Shown: positions 22,970-34,569 of the stretch, piece after piece
Position numbering within the stretch: position 1 is the stretch's first letter
Layout of the letters: every line of letters begins with the position of its first letter
Source: Panopea generosa
Taxonomy: Eukaryota > Mollusca > Bivalvia > Adapedonta > Hiatellidae
DNA: 64,000 nt
Direction of reading: 5' to 3'
NCBI GenBank assembly: GCA_029582155.1
Contig: CM055896.1
Span: forward strand, 31,370,609-31,434,608
Made by a program: the position numbers and the translations under genes
The notes under the pieces: generated by a model
Told to the model about the DNA's origin: nothing
Seen by the model: only the letters and a program-made list of their open reading frames with translations
Databases searched by the model: none

Positions 22970-23780
22970 CTTGCCACAAACAAACATTTGTTATCCTTTA
23001 CTTCCTTCTAGATTGATGTAACGATAATTTTCGCCAGGAAGGTATGACAATATTACATCAGGTGTTACTTGTGTGTCATTTAAGGAAGCCTTTACACTTA
23101 CACATCATTATGGATAAAACAAACGTTTTAATTTTCACCCTGCTTATACTATGGTTTCTGTTTCAATCTACGTGTAAGTATACTCTTTTTGTTATGTTCA
23201 ATGTTTTATATTAAATGATCGTTTGAAGAAAACATAAGGATAATAAGTGTTATATTCAGCGTCTTTCATTAAAAGTTATGCTCTTCATCGAGTGAATCAC
23301 ACACAATTATAAAAAGTATAATTACCATAATTTTGGTATATGTTAAGGCAATACTTTTTATATACTGTTTCAAAAATGTTGTCATATTAAACACTAAAGG
23401 AGAGGTACCGCTCAAGATAGGGGTGGGGGGGGGCATTTAGTTAGAGAAGTAGTATATAAGTAGTATATACTATTCGAAGTCATCAGCAACATATACAAAA
23501 ACACAAGGATGCTTAACATGTTAAGCATATAAACCTCTATAAATACATAAATATTTTAAATGATATCAAAATAATTTCACTAGTGGATTCAGAGGAGGAT
23601 AGACATTATATCCCTCCACAAACATCCACCACTCACCACTAAATGTTATACTATTTTGTTTGAACAATAACGCCTTAATAATGATAATGATAAAAGGCAA
23701 ATACTGGTGAAGAACTTCTAAGTAGAACATATACAAGACTGTGAAAATGGCCATATTTCCTCGCCACCATGGACCTCACA
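22970..23780 (+). repeat. Duplicated promoter/first-exon segment, copy 2
   Basis: It aligns with 19,920-20,720 over upstream, first-exon and intron sequence and carries the intact first exon at 23,110. Copy 2 differs by small indels and a G tract near 23,424. Confidence 0.75.
23110..23173 (+). CDS. Signal-peptide first exon (receptor/lectin family)
   Basis: ATG followed by 21 codons, MDKTNVLIFTLLILWFLFQST, plus one base, ends at a consensus donor (T/GTAAGTA), so phase 1. The Leu/Ile/Phe-rich core of about 14 residues after a Lys is a typical secretory signal. The next exon with a phase-1 start is the EGF-like exon at 29,302, so this could be an alternative first exon for that gene or the surviving start of a deleted duplicate. 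No cDNA evidence is available. ATTATGG gives a suitable start context and no other ATG precedes it in frame nearby. Confidence 0.65.
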
Positions 23781-24196
23781 ACTGTAATGGTTATAAGAAC
23801 ATAAACTGATTTAAAAATGCGCGAAAGAACATGCCAAAAACGATGCACGCTGTGATGTATTTTAACTATTTAAATATGTAAATGAGTTGATACATACACA
23901 ATATACGCAATAACAAAGTTATTTTTTTATTGAAAAATGAATAACATATTAAACAAATTTCTGTAACCTCGAATAGTAAATTATATATATATACGACCGA
24001 CGTTATTGTAAATCGCTCAAGCAGACTATAAATTGAGTGCGTTCTATTGTATTAGGTTTTAACAATCTTAATTAATGAATACAAAAGAAGATTTTACACA
24101 GAGATTACTTACAAAGCACGGAATAGTAGGAAAGTTAGAAAATGACAACATGTTGGAAATTATTTTTACATAGTATTTAAGGATATGATTATGAAT

Positions 24197-24385
24197 GTGG
24201 TAGCGCAGTCGATAAAGTGTTTGTCAATCACGATAGAAGCAACGGGTTCAATCCCAGACTCGATCTGATAGTATCTAAAAAAAGAACGTTAAGTACTGTT
24301 TTAACTGTGAAATCAGACTCGAGAGCGATTCATATAAGCTCTGAGCTTCTTCATAATCGAACCAAAATACATTACAGTAACTATA
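24197..24385 (+). mobile_element. tRNA-derived SINE (family of 2.3, 12.1 and 54.05 kb)
   Basis: It has an A-box-like TGGTAGCGCAGTCGATAAAG, a B box GGGTTCAATCCC, then TACTGTTTTAACTGTGAAATC and CAGACTCGAGAGCGATTCAT with the shared ATAAGCTCTGAGCTT tail. The neighbouring duplicate has only GTGGTATTGCAG at the matching place (near 26,177), so the SINE was either truncated there or inserted after duplication next to a similar sequence. Confidence 0.7.
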
Positions 24386-25105
24386 AGATGAGGACATACA
24401 TGTACTAACATTATAGTAATAAATTGTAGTTACATGTAGTTCGCCCGTTTCATGTTACATGTAATCAATAGCACATGGAGACTAAATAATCATCTATTTT
24501 ATATGATTCCTCACCGCCAAACTAGTAATTTTCGCTTGTCACAATTTCCTCAATTTTCACCTAACCTATACCAAACATTGTATTGTCTTAAAACAGAACT
24601 ACCAAGTGCATTTGTGCTCGGTACAAATTATCATATCAATTATCACAAGTTGTATGGTGCACGAGTGTAAAACAACCCATGACATATTGAGACGTCACAT
24701 CATACCACGAATGACGGAAACAAATATGCTGGACTTTTTCTTGCTTCTTATAGATATGATATGTTAAATAAATGGTAAATGTACTGTTATTCTGAATTAT
24801 GATATAAAATGAATCTTGCATTCGTTCTTGTTTGATATCTAATTCATCAAACACGTTATACGTGAAACTTGCTTAATATAATTTAGCTAATTCGTTTAAT
24901 CAATTCATTTATAAATGAACACTCATGTAAGATCCTCTATTTTTATAATTATCAACTGCTGTGTTAGATTTTACATTCAATTTGGTTTGTTGTATACTGA
25001 TTGTTAAATAAACGAATTATAATGATATCCCTACATATGTGTAAATACACAGACCGCTAAGGCAAATCAATCGCACAAGGATCAGTGATTGCAATTACGA
25101 ATTAC

Positions 25106-25113
25106 ACTTCCTG
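25106..25113 (+). promoter_or_regulatory. ETS-type site upstream of the 25.23-kb first exon
   Basis: ACTTCCTG, the reverse complement of the CAGGAAGT ETS consensus, lies 124 bp before the ATG and is followed by the block ATCATTATACCACAAGAAATAT, which is conserved before the 27.12-kb exon. Position conservation between duplicates supports a promoter role; factor identity is inference. Confidence 0.3.
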
Positions 25114-25229
25114 TTTGATCATTATACCACAAGAAATATACTATTAAACCAGTGTCGTATTATAATTTTGTTAGTGGCGTGACAAAGAAAGAAAGAAAGA
25201 AAGAAGCTATACACATAGTTAATAAAACA

Positions 25230-25299
25230 ATGGACGTAACTGATATAGTGTTAATTTACACCTTGCTTACAATGTTTGTCCCCAATACTCATTATTCAC
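25230..25299 (+). CDS. Signal-peptide first exon (receptor/lectin family)
   Basis: ATG plus 23 codons and one base, ending at TCAC/GTAAGTG (phase 1). It encodes MDVTDIVLIYTLLTMFVPN, then THYS, a short secretory signal with a hydrophobic core IVLIYTLLTMFV. It is clearly homologous to the exon at 27,121 (MDEQMIVLIYILFTM) and of identical length, 70 nt. It lies about 1.9 kb upstream of that exon in a duplicated segment. It has an open frame, a start context AACAATGG and an intact donor, so it may be functional. Confidence 0.7.
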
Positions 25300-25504
25300 G
25301 TAAGTGCATTTTTAAGCTGATTTAACTAGAGTTAGTGTACTGTACGAGTATTTTTAAAATATGCCGCATTCAATGTATCTGACTGATTATATTTCGTGTA
25401 CTAAACAACTAGAAAAAGACAGATCAGATCAAAACTGAATAATTCATTAACGCATTAACAAGAAAATGCAAACTGCTTAAAGGCATAAGTACGTGTTACA
25501 ACAA

Positions 25505-25805
25505 TTTTCCGAGTAATACGGCCATGACGACTCAAATGAAAAATCATCATACTTGGTTTACAGACATGTACATCCACCCTACTCCCCGGACCTCGCACCC
25601 GTTTACTTTGCGTATTTCACTAAACTGAAAGCGCATCTGTGCGACAAATGATTCAACACGGTCGATAAATTAATGAAAGAAACATTAAAATCCATAAAGG
25701 GTTCGTCACAGAATGGTTTGGATTATTTTCGAAAATTGTGTCAAACGCCATAGAAGGTGCGTTGAGGATAACAGAGAATATTTTGAAAAGGAATGACTTT
25801 TATGT
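25505..25805 (+). pseudogene. mariner-type transposase C-terminal fragment
   Basis: The frame reads HPPYSPDLAPVYFAYFTKLK, the hallmark block preceding the third catalytic residue of mariner transposases. Here the catalytic Asp position of LAPxD is Tyr. It continues FNTVDKLMKETLKSI and NGLDYFRKLCQTP with stops at several places. No terminal inverted repeats were seen. It sits between two duplicated first-exon segments. Confidence 0.7.
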
Positions 25806-27017
25806 GGACATCGTGTAAATAACGTTATGACGTCATAACACCTGTATGTTACAGTGTTTAAGTTAAAACTGTTGTGTATAACATTCAACTTATAATTTCC
25901 CGATATATGTCACGATATATGTCACCCTCGTACATAATTTACTCAGTTTTAAAACTTATTACTATAGAAAAGGGAATAAAATTACCATAACAAAATTGCT
26001 GTAACCTAGAAAAGCATATATACACGACCAACGTTATTGTTAAACATTCAAGCAGACTATGAATTGTGTGCTTCTACACAGAGATCACTTACAAACCACG
26101 GAACTTAGGGACAGTTTGAAAATGACAACATGTTAGAAATTATAGTTTACATAGTATTTTAAAGATATACTTATGGATGTGGTATTGCAGTATGTAACTT
26201 ACAGAACATTCATTTGAGAGTAAATAATCAATTATTATCTATGATTTCTCACCGTCTAAATGGTAAATTCGCTTGCAACTATTTTGCACGGTTAAATTAA
26301 ACCAATTAGGTTACTTTCTTAAATCAAAACTACCAAGCGATTTATATCATTGGCGCACGGTGCAAGTTATCATATAAATTATCACATAGGTGCAGGAGTG
26401 AAATAAACTCATGACATATTTTTAACAATAAACTACTAGAAGTGTAATATCAACTTCTGATTTATCGTTCGGTGCTTTCCATATAAAATATGTTTTGTAC
26501 GTTGAATACCGATCTATGTTCCGCTTTTTTCTAAAAAGATATAAATGACGCCGAGTTATCATGATAAAATGACGTTATTTTGAGACGTTACATCATACCA
26601 CCAATAACGGAAACAATTATTCCGGGATTTTCCTGGTTCTTTATAGTTATGATATGCTAAATAAATGGTTAGTGTACTATTTGTCTGAGTTATGTGATAA
26701 AATGAATCTTGCATTAGTGCTCATTTATTATTGAATTTATTAAACACCTTGGCAAAAAATATATGCAAAGCTTGGCAGTGCATCGCTTGATATATTTTTG
26801 CCAACTCGTTTAATAAATACAATAAAAAAAGAGCACTCATGTATGATTCTCTATATATTCTATACATATCAGCTGTGTTGTAGTCTTTACATTTATATTA
26901 GTTCATTGCGTCCTGCTTGATAAATAAACTAACTATAATTATAGTCCTTACATAAATGTGTAAATACACTGAACGCTAAATAAACTTATACGGATCAGTA
27001 ATTACAATCATGAATTT

Positions 27018-27027
27018 CTCTTCCTGT
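27018..27027 (+). promoter_or_regulatory. ETS-like box upstream of the 27.12-kb first exon
   Basis: CTCTTCCTGTT sits about 100 bp before the ATG at the position equivalent to the ACTTCCTG box of the 25.23-kb copy, again followed by GATCATTACACCACAAGAAA. Confidence 0.3.
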
Positions 27028-27120
27028 TCGATCATTACACCACAAGAAATATATCAGGACAGTGTCGTATTTGTCAATTGCGTGACAAAGAAAGACGCTT
27101 CATAGATATATAATATTATA

Positions 27121-27190
27121 ATGGACGAACAAATGATAGTGTTAATTTATATTTTGTTTACAATGTGTATTCTGAAGGATCGTTATACAC
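27121..27190 (+). CDS. Signal-peptide first exon of the EGF-F5/8 gene
   Basis: ATG plus 23 codons and one base, ending CACAC/GTAAGTG (phase 1). It encodes MDEQMIVLIYILFTMCIL followed by a polar KDRYT. The hydrophobic core and length fit a cleavable signal peptide. Being nearest to the EGF-like exon at 29,302, it is the default first exon: the split codon (C + AT) joins in frame. The gene product is predicted to be secreted or membrane-anchored. Confidence 0.7.
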
Positions 27191-27269
27191 GTAAGTGCAG
27201 TTTTATGTTTAACACGTTTACCTGAATTTAACTAGTGTACTGTAAGGATTTTATTGAAATATGTCGCAT

Positions 27270-29290
27270 TCAAAATATATGACTGTTCCGTTTTTCACAA
27301 TGTATGTATTACACAATAAGAAAATATGCGCTCGATCAGATAAAAACCGAAGAATTCATATATTCTCATATATATACTCGTAACTGATTAGGTTGTTATG
27401 TGTATATATCCTTATATTAGCTGTGGTAGTATTGGTTTATGAATATGTAACGGTAGTGTGCACGTTTCCCATTTAGAGACATCGGATCCCGTTATTGACA
27501 TATCCACTTAAACTCTATCCACTACACTACATGTACCACCCGCTTAGATTTAGCACATCCCACCGACATAAACACTTATTTCTTACACGTTTTGTCAAAG
27601 TTGATTATCTTTAATAAATAATCAATGATAATATTTGTGTTTTGCATGTATTTCGTGTTTCAATATTCAACAGGACAATAACCTTAACATTATCCTTTTC
27701 CGCCTTCAACATTAAAGAGTTACACAGCCAGTAAAGGCGAATACCAAACTAACTTCTAGTTAGAGCTTAACTTCGGAATGTGTTTTTTTTTTCTATGACC
27801 CGAGACTTTCGGAACACTATTATCATCTACCGATACACATACACACATCTAAACATAATAGTTGCGTGTTAACTTTTTATTTTAATAGATATGTTCCTAA
27901 AATAGTCTAGTCATATTGAGCTTTGTCTAGTGTGCACATGTTAAATCAGTATATTCAATCCATTTGACAGAGTATAGGTATTGATCATCGTCACTTCAAT
28001 TCGCCTGGATTTGAATACTACGATATCTTAATAGTAAATACATACAGCTGGCAGCCAATACAGAACATTTCAAAACGATTAATATACTTCAATGTCGTAT
28101 TTAACTTCTTATTTTAAATACCAGTAGATGTTTAGTTTACATTGAATAACGTTAATGTTTATGTAGGGTATTTGATATTGAAATTGAATTGGGATGGGTG
28201 CATGTTCACCTAGTGTAATGATAGGCGGTTAATATTATTCGTGATTTGGAAGTCAAGTATAAACTGACTAAACGATACAACATTTAATTGTAGGGGAGGT
28301 TATCAAAACTATTTAAATATAATAAATGTATAGTTTGAGTATATGTACATAAAACGGTATGGAACACGGAAGAGAAGTTTTAAAAATCAATCAAGAAAAG
28401 ATCTATTATAATAAGTACTAAGTAATTATTATTATATAATAGGAAAAAGTGTTAAAATTATTAATGTATTCATGAAATGAATCTAAGCTTGATGTTGAAA
28501 TGACGGCATTGCAACCATATTAATTTGAAGTTGTGAAATCAAAGTCGTACTGATGATATGAATATAAAGTCATGATATTGAAAAGTAGATATGCGGTTAG
28601 TCATAATGTTAGTTTAGCATGACAATATCCTAAATTGACTTTATAGTCATAGTTCTCACTTTTCATAGCTGAACAACAATATAGCATTGCAGTTATAGCA
28701 ATATATCCAGATAGTAGAGTAAGCGATTATTGAAAATAAGCCCTGATCTGACAACAAAGATCAGTTGCCGCTCACGCTTCCCCCTCCCTTCCCCCTCCAC
28801 CCCCCCCCCCCCACCCCCAAACACACACTTCTCCCTCACATTATGATGTTTTTACTTGATAGATGTATACTTCACGTTATTGCTATCTGGCAGTATTAAA
28901 GCTGCGCTGTTACCCAACAGCTATTTTATTATGCTTTGATATTGTGAAATACGGAATGTGTGAATCGTTATCATTGCGTTATCTTATGTGCTACTAATGG
29001 TGACTTAATGAACTAATAAAGTTTAAGCAGGAAGACATAATATAGGTTATAATCAGATTCGACATTATCTAATTGGTTACGCGGCTGCCAGTATAACGAT
29101 AACTATAACATCGACTAAATGACTTGAAGAAAGTACAGTACCAGTTGCTCTTTCGGAATGTTCTGTGAGGTCTTCTTACAACTAAAAAATACGCCTTGTA
29201 TATTCTAACTACAAAGTACAATTTTCATGAATGTGAAATAAACAATTGATAAAAACTGTTATTGTTTCTTACAAATTGGACTTTATTGTT
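27270..29290. other. Intron 1; C tract near 28,800
   Basis: No exon or mobile element recognised. A C-rich run at about 28,785-28,815 is the only simple repeat of note. Confidence 0.5.
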
Positions 29291-29301
29291 GTATCTTACA
29301 G

Positions 29302-29448
29302 ATGCATCGAATACACGTGTACTGAAGTTCGGACCCACATACAAGTATATGTGTCACTGTAAGAATGAAACGGAGCAATGTGGTGATGTGGATGGAACTT
29401 GTACTTCCGGCTGTGCTGATGCTTGGATGGGACCCGGATGTCAATACC
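29302..29448 (+). CDS. EGF-like Cys-rich exon of the F5/8 gene
   Basis: It has a strong acceptor (TTGTATCTTACAG) and a donor (TACC/GTATGT), is 147 nt long, and is symmetrical phase 1-1. It encodes YKYMCHCKNETEQCGDVDGT, then CTSGCADAWMGPGCQY. The CxC...C...GxC..GC...WxGPxC pattern with six Cys is the EGF-like or laminin-EGF-like module that precedes or follows F5/8 lectin domains in many bivalve receptor-like proteins. It should fold as a small disulfide-bonded extracellular domain. Nothing suggests decay. Confidence 0.8.
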
Positions 29449-29449
29449 G

Positions 29450-31140
29450 TATGTATAACAGCATTATTGTGTTGACAGCACACGTCATTATAATATTTTT
29501 TACACCTACAATAACATACAATTGACATAAAATTTAATTAAATTGAAATAAAAAATACGAAATAAGCAATGCTCAAAGGTTGACAAACGATTTATTTCAG
29601 TATTTTAAGCTTCCCAGGTCGTTATGTGAGATACTATTCAACAATAAGGAGATAGATTTAAAGCAGAAGTGATAATCAATGTGACCCCATAGAATTCCAA
29701 TTTCGACGAAAAAAGGAATTTCGTGTACTGCATAATTATATAAAAAAACAAGTTGGGATAGACGAATAACATATACATAGAGAAGATCATAAATAGTCAC
29801 GTTCTCGTTTTCAAAGAGCGAAAACAAAGTACTCAGTGGAAATCGAATAAGCAACATCGAAGCGGAGAATTGGCGTGACGTTTAAAGGAAATGATAATAA
29901 TGATAATGATGATGATGATAATGAAACTCATTAAGAAACAGTTGAACTTACATTTAGAACTAATATTTGTTTCTTAAGGGATTTTACAAAGTGAGTTCCT
30001 TCGATAATCCTTTAAAAAGAAATAGAAAAACACAATAAAGAACATTTAAGACATGATCAACTTTGAGTTTTGATATTAACAATCAAATTATCTGAGACAG
30101 TTATTTAGATATGACAGAGGTCAAGGGGATAGTGCAGGAAATTGAAGGCGAGTTTTATATTAAAATTTATTATGATAGAATATACACAGTTTATAAGTTT
30201 CAGCTTGACATATTCAGAGATTTATTTATTTGAATTTTATTTCGACATAACAGTTCATATCTTGTATTAAATGTCAATGTCAATTGTCAATGCACATGGC
30301 ACTTTAATGAAATATTTATTTACTTGCTACTTACTTATCAATTATAGTGATAAAACTGGAAGGCATTTTGCATAATTTGTCATACATTATGAACAAACTA
30401 TTGCAAATTTAAGGTCAGTTTCACAATATATATCTCATTACAAAGCAGAAACTAAATTGGGACTTTTCATAGTCTTTTATGTTTTTATTTCATTTTAGCG
30501 CGATATAGTGATGTGCTTTTGTATCATAACTGTTACTGTTTTGAGAAAATGGTTCAAGACTAGCGTGTGTTTCATGAATTACTACACCAGTCTCATGCTA
30601 AATGGAGACGACATCTGAGTAAATATCATTCAGTAAATAATATCAAAAGTGTTTCAAAGTGCTGGAACATGACTGTTTACAACTATAAAACAATACTTTC
30701 ATTGATATTTTGCATCTATCCTTTGGAGGGGGTGGGGGGGGGGGGGGTGAGGGGGTCCTATTCTCGTATATCCATTTTCTCTGCCTGTCGGTCATACTTG
30801 TCTCATTCCCTCAACTCTTTACAGTTGTTAATATATTGCCTCTAAACATAGACAATTAATATCTTCTCCATAAACAATGAAGCCTACGGAAGGGAAATGT
30901 AATTTGATGTTTACTTGTACTAAGGAACAATCAGATATACAGATTGGAATTTAGGGAATATACTGTATATCGTTCCGCTTTCATGAAATACCATCAACGC
31001 TGTTTTATTTGAAAGGATTGACATTATAGACCTACATTAATGACGTAAAATACGATATATACTGCTCTTGCTGTATTTGTCTTGATTCGGTGCATTCGTA
31101 ATGCATTTGTGTCTGAATACATTTTAATATTGTTTCTCTG
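29450..31140. other. Intron 2; (GAT)n and a G tract
   Basis: A short GATGAT/AATGATAAT run lies at about 29,889-29,925 and a G-rich tract at about 30,727-30,757. No exon or recognised element. A - strand frame at 29,597-29,857 lacks splice context and similarity. Confidence 0.45.
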
Positions 31141-31148
31141 TGATTCAG

Positions 31149-31346
31149 GGGATGTAGCATTTAATCAAATTACCAATCACAAAAATAACATTTTCCCACC
31201 GGAGTATTCTGAACTAGCCGTCGATGGTAACCTGGAAACATGTAGCAGAACAAATAAAAGTACTAACAAACCGTGGTGGAGGTTTTGGCTGCCTCAGAAA
31301 GAACTCATCACGGGTTTAGTTCTGATCACGGACTCAGAAGTATCAG
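31149..31346 (+). CDS. First half of F5/8-type (fucolectin-like) domain
   Basis: The acceptor is GATTCAG and the donor TCAG/GTAATA; 198 nt, phase 1-1. It encodes DVAFNQITNHKNN, then YSELAVDGNLETCSRTNKST, then KPWWRFWLPQKELITGLVLI. The features DGN...TC and PWWR.xLxxxxxI are the conserved N-terminal part of F5/8 type C / fucolectin (eel-fucolectin-tachylectin) domains, which bind sugars such as fucose. It joins in frame with the EGF-like exon before and the second-half exon at 34,570. The fucose-contact residues cannot be assigned with confidence by eye. Confidence 0.85.
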
Positions 31347-32265
31347 GTAATATCATAAATTTCGTATTTTAAAGCTGTCTTCTGAGAATAGGACAAATTC
31401 AACACATTTCAGATGCATGTTTATTTCTTTTATAGGTTTATTTTACTAACAATTTTAGCAATAATGCGTCTTTCAAAGTTGTTGTATCATTTGTAACCAT
31501 GATATGGTAGAGATATTAATACACTTAATTTTAATAATCAATACACTCGCAAAACTATCTTCGTACACTTAACTTTTCATAAGGATTCACCATAAATGTC
31601 ATCAACAGTCACGAACCTAGTTCAAGCCTTATAAGTGTTGATCAATTTTTTAATTGGATAATTGTGTAGCACAGATTTGAGAAATATAATGATATTAAAA
31701 TGTTGTTTATTGTCGAGTTCTAGTCAGAGAGTACTCTTAGCTTGTGAAACTCCTATTCTATTCCACTTTATTGTAATGATTAATAATAATGGTCTTACTG
31801 CTACAAAAGTGCCTTAAAAACAACATTTGTCTTAAAGAAATAGATAAGAATTTCTAATGCCGTCAGTAAAATATAATTAACAGAACAGAACATATATTTT
31901 ATTAGACTTATACATGTACTTTCCCGTCGGAACATATACATGATTGTATACAAAATTCAATAAACACGTGAAAGGTTATCACACAAAGGCACGCACACAC
32001 GCACAGATGCATACACCCGCCCGCACACACACATACGATTATTATATTACTATTTTTTTATTCAGTAAGTTATTTACAATTGCACCTGATAGCATTAAAC
32101 ATATATATTTGATGTTGTTATACATGTACATTATTAATTTAATCTTTTTGAGGATAAACTTTAGTTGTAATTTACACCGTTTCTTATTGTAAATGCTCCT
32201 TTCAAGTAAAAAGGTAAACTATTCACATTTTTTCTTCGCTTATACTTGCATTTATTCAATAAATT
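31347..32265. other. Intron 3, left part; CA-rich microsatellite
   Basis: It holds a (CGCACA)n-like run at about 31,988-32,035 and no exon. The remainder of the intron is occupied by an antisense LINE. Confidence 0.5.
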
Positions 32266-32269
32266 CAAA

Positions 32270-34520
32270 TATACTTGGGTTTTTATGATAATATTTTTAA
32301 CCTATAAGTTACGAATATGTTCGTACACTGGACAAATCAGAATAAAGTGAAATGCACCTTCTATATCTCTTGAATTACAAATTGTACACTTTCTGTGGTT
32401 TCTTGCTTTTCTATTTTATGTTATTTTCCAGTTTCACTTCTGAGTGTATGTGCTGATAGCCGCAATTTTGTCATCAATGGTTTTAATTTAGAAGGTATCA
32501 TGTATAAGTATATCTCATATCTAAACACATTTTTTAATTGTTTATACATATCCTAAACACTGTTATTTACAATGTCATTTTGACATTTCTGTATAAAAAT
32601 ATATAATACTCTTTGTTTAAATAAGACAACAAAATTATTCAGATTGTTGCTATGCAGCTCATTCCAAATATAATTAAAACCAAAACTCATTTAACAATGT
32701 TTTGATATTATAAGTCCTATTATTACATCCTTTCTCACAATCTTTCAATGAATCTTCATACAAAGTAGGAATCTTTATATTTTTGAGGATACAACTTTAC
32801 TCCAATACCTAATTATTCTGATATATCTTGATATATACATGGGGTACAATGTTTCTGCCAAGTTCCCCATACAATCCTGCATTACTAGTAATACATGTTT
32901 CCATAATTTTAGATTTACACGTTCAATTTATTTTGACTTCGTATAATTTCCGCTCCATAATTTAGAATTAACTCATCAAAGGCATCAAACAGTTGACAAC
33001 ACGTTTTAGGCTTAAAGTTGTATTTCTTCATATTTGCAATAAGCGCATTCAATGTCTTTAAACCTTTACCTGCAAATGTTTCCTGATTTATTATAAATGC
33101 TTCGGTAAAAGTAAACACAGTTCCTAAATAATAAAAAACATTAACCACTTCCAAATTTATCCCAGCTCTTAAATGATCTCTTGTTCTGAAAACTTATACT
33201 TTAGTTTTATCTTCATTAACCTCTCTGCCCCATTTATTACAATACGCTTTCAACATATCTAAATAATATTATAATTCCGCGTGTGTTTGGCCAATTAAAA
33301 CCATATCATCAGCAAAAACAATATTGATTTAAACATATTTTATTGCCAAATATGTACAAGTGCATTGCAATTGGGTCGGGCCACAAGTGATACCCACATT
33401 AGTTACAGCCCTTCCCTAAAAATGAGTTAACAAATAACATGGATATGGCTAAACATAAATAATAACATATATTAACATAGAGTTGAGTTTAACTGTTAAC
33501 TAATGTTGCCTTTCACAGACATACATGCACGCACGCACGCACTCACTCACACACAATCGCATTTACACACACGCATTCAAAAGAGAGAGAGAAAAAAGAA
33601 AAAGGGATATTATTTACGTTATGTCATTGATACTTAGTCCTGACATATTATTACCCTGTAAAAACAGTTCTAGATCATCAATAAACAAAGCGAATATAAT
33701 TGGTGAGATTACCACCCCTTGCCTTAATACAACTGAATACTCGAAGAAGTCCGAATATGAATTACAGCACCATACAATTTCCCTTTGTTGTACATGTCCG
33801 TAATTACCCGTAACAATATTCCGTTTAGACGAGACCTGTACAATTGCATGCATTATGCATTTCGATATACACTATCATAAGCCTTGTTAAGTCTACAAAT
33901 GCACAAAATAGGCGTTTGGTTCCATTTAAGAATAGTAAGTGCTTGTTAAACAAGCATAGCATCTACGGTTGAGCAACTCGCCCTAAACCCAAATTGTAAG
34001 TCCGATAGTATAATGTTTCCCTCACACCATTTACTTATTCTTTTGTTAAGGACACCTGTAAATATCTTAGACATACAACTTACTAGCGTTATTCCCCTAT
34101 TAATATTAACGTAGTCCAATACCATTAAATAAGTATGTCAGGTACGGAGCAATGATACCCACCATTTCATAGAAATATTCATTTAAAGGCAATCTCCTGA
34201 ACAAGCTTTATTTCTTTTCAGTCTTTTCACCACGGACAACACCTTAAATATACTTATTTCCTGGTCCAACTCATCACTATTACACTTCAAATCATAAACG
34301 TCATCACTACTACAGAAATATTCAACATCTATATTTTAACATTTGAAATAGCATTCGATAACTCAGAAAAATACATATAAAACGCCTCTTTCCTTTTTCG
34401 TCAAAAAAGTTTCCCAAAATCTTTCGGTTTTATATTCCTCATTTTTTCAATGTCTCTCCTTTTTCTTGAATTCCTAAGCTCGGCGTTTTTTGTAATTAAT
34501 CCTTTATACATTTTTTTTAT
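32270..34520 (-). mobile_element. 5'-truncated LINE in antisense, intron 3 of the F5/8 gene
   Basis: Reading the - strand from 34,520 down: LITKNAELRNSRKRRDIEKM, then RT segments including FGFRASCSTVDAM, RQGVVISPIIFALFIDDLEL, the catalytic FADDMVLIG (near 33,300), VVNVFYYLGTVFTFT, a thumb-like LFDAFDELILNYGAEI and a terminal CTICNS...FHFILICPVY zinc-finger-like block. The order fits a non-LTR element of the jockey/CR1-like type. The endonuclease is absent (5' truncation) and stops and frameshifts are frequent. Its 5' edge stops about 50 bp before the exon at 34,570. Confidence 0.75.
33325..33610. repeat. Insertion splitting the LINE RT just before the FADD motif
   Basis: The LINE frame stops after GLSINDIT and resumes at VFADD about 290 bp away. 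The intervening DNA is non-coding and contains a (GCAC)n/(CACA)n microsatellite at about 33,521-33,570. It is either a nested insertion or a microsatellite expansion. Confidence 0.5.
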
Positions 34521-34569
34521 CAATAGCCATAATACATTTAATTTAATCAAGTCTTGTTTATGCTTTCAG

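Larger units (their letters stand above)
23980..25330 (+). repeat. Duplicated promoter/first-exon segment, copy 3
   Basis: It is collinear with about 26,010-27,260. Shared blocks are ACGTTATTGT, CAAGCAGACTATRAATTG, ACAAAGCACGGAA/ACAAACCACGGAA, GACGTYACATCATACCAC, AATGAATCTTGCATT, CCACAAGAAATATA and CAGTGTCGTATT, then the first exon. A SINE sits in this copy at 24,197. Confidence 0.75.
26010..27260 (+). repeat. Duplicated promoter/first-exon segment, copy 4
   Basis: Partner of 23,980-25,330. Relative to copy 3 it lacks most of the SINE and carries about 150 bp of extra sequence near 26,425-26,580 (before GAGACGTTACATCATACCAC). Confidence 0.75.

Noticed and set aside
29597-29857. 86-codon minus-strand frame in intron 2
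   Set aside because: No splice signals or recognised similarity. The opposite strand also looks vaguely protein-like, but neither could be assigned.
31988-32035. CRISPR-like or regulatory repeat
   Set aside because: It is a degenerate CA-rich microsatellite without spacers.
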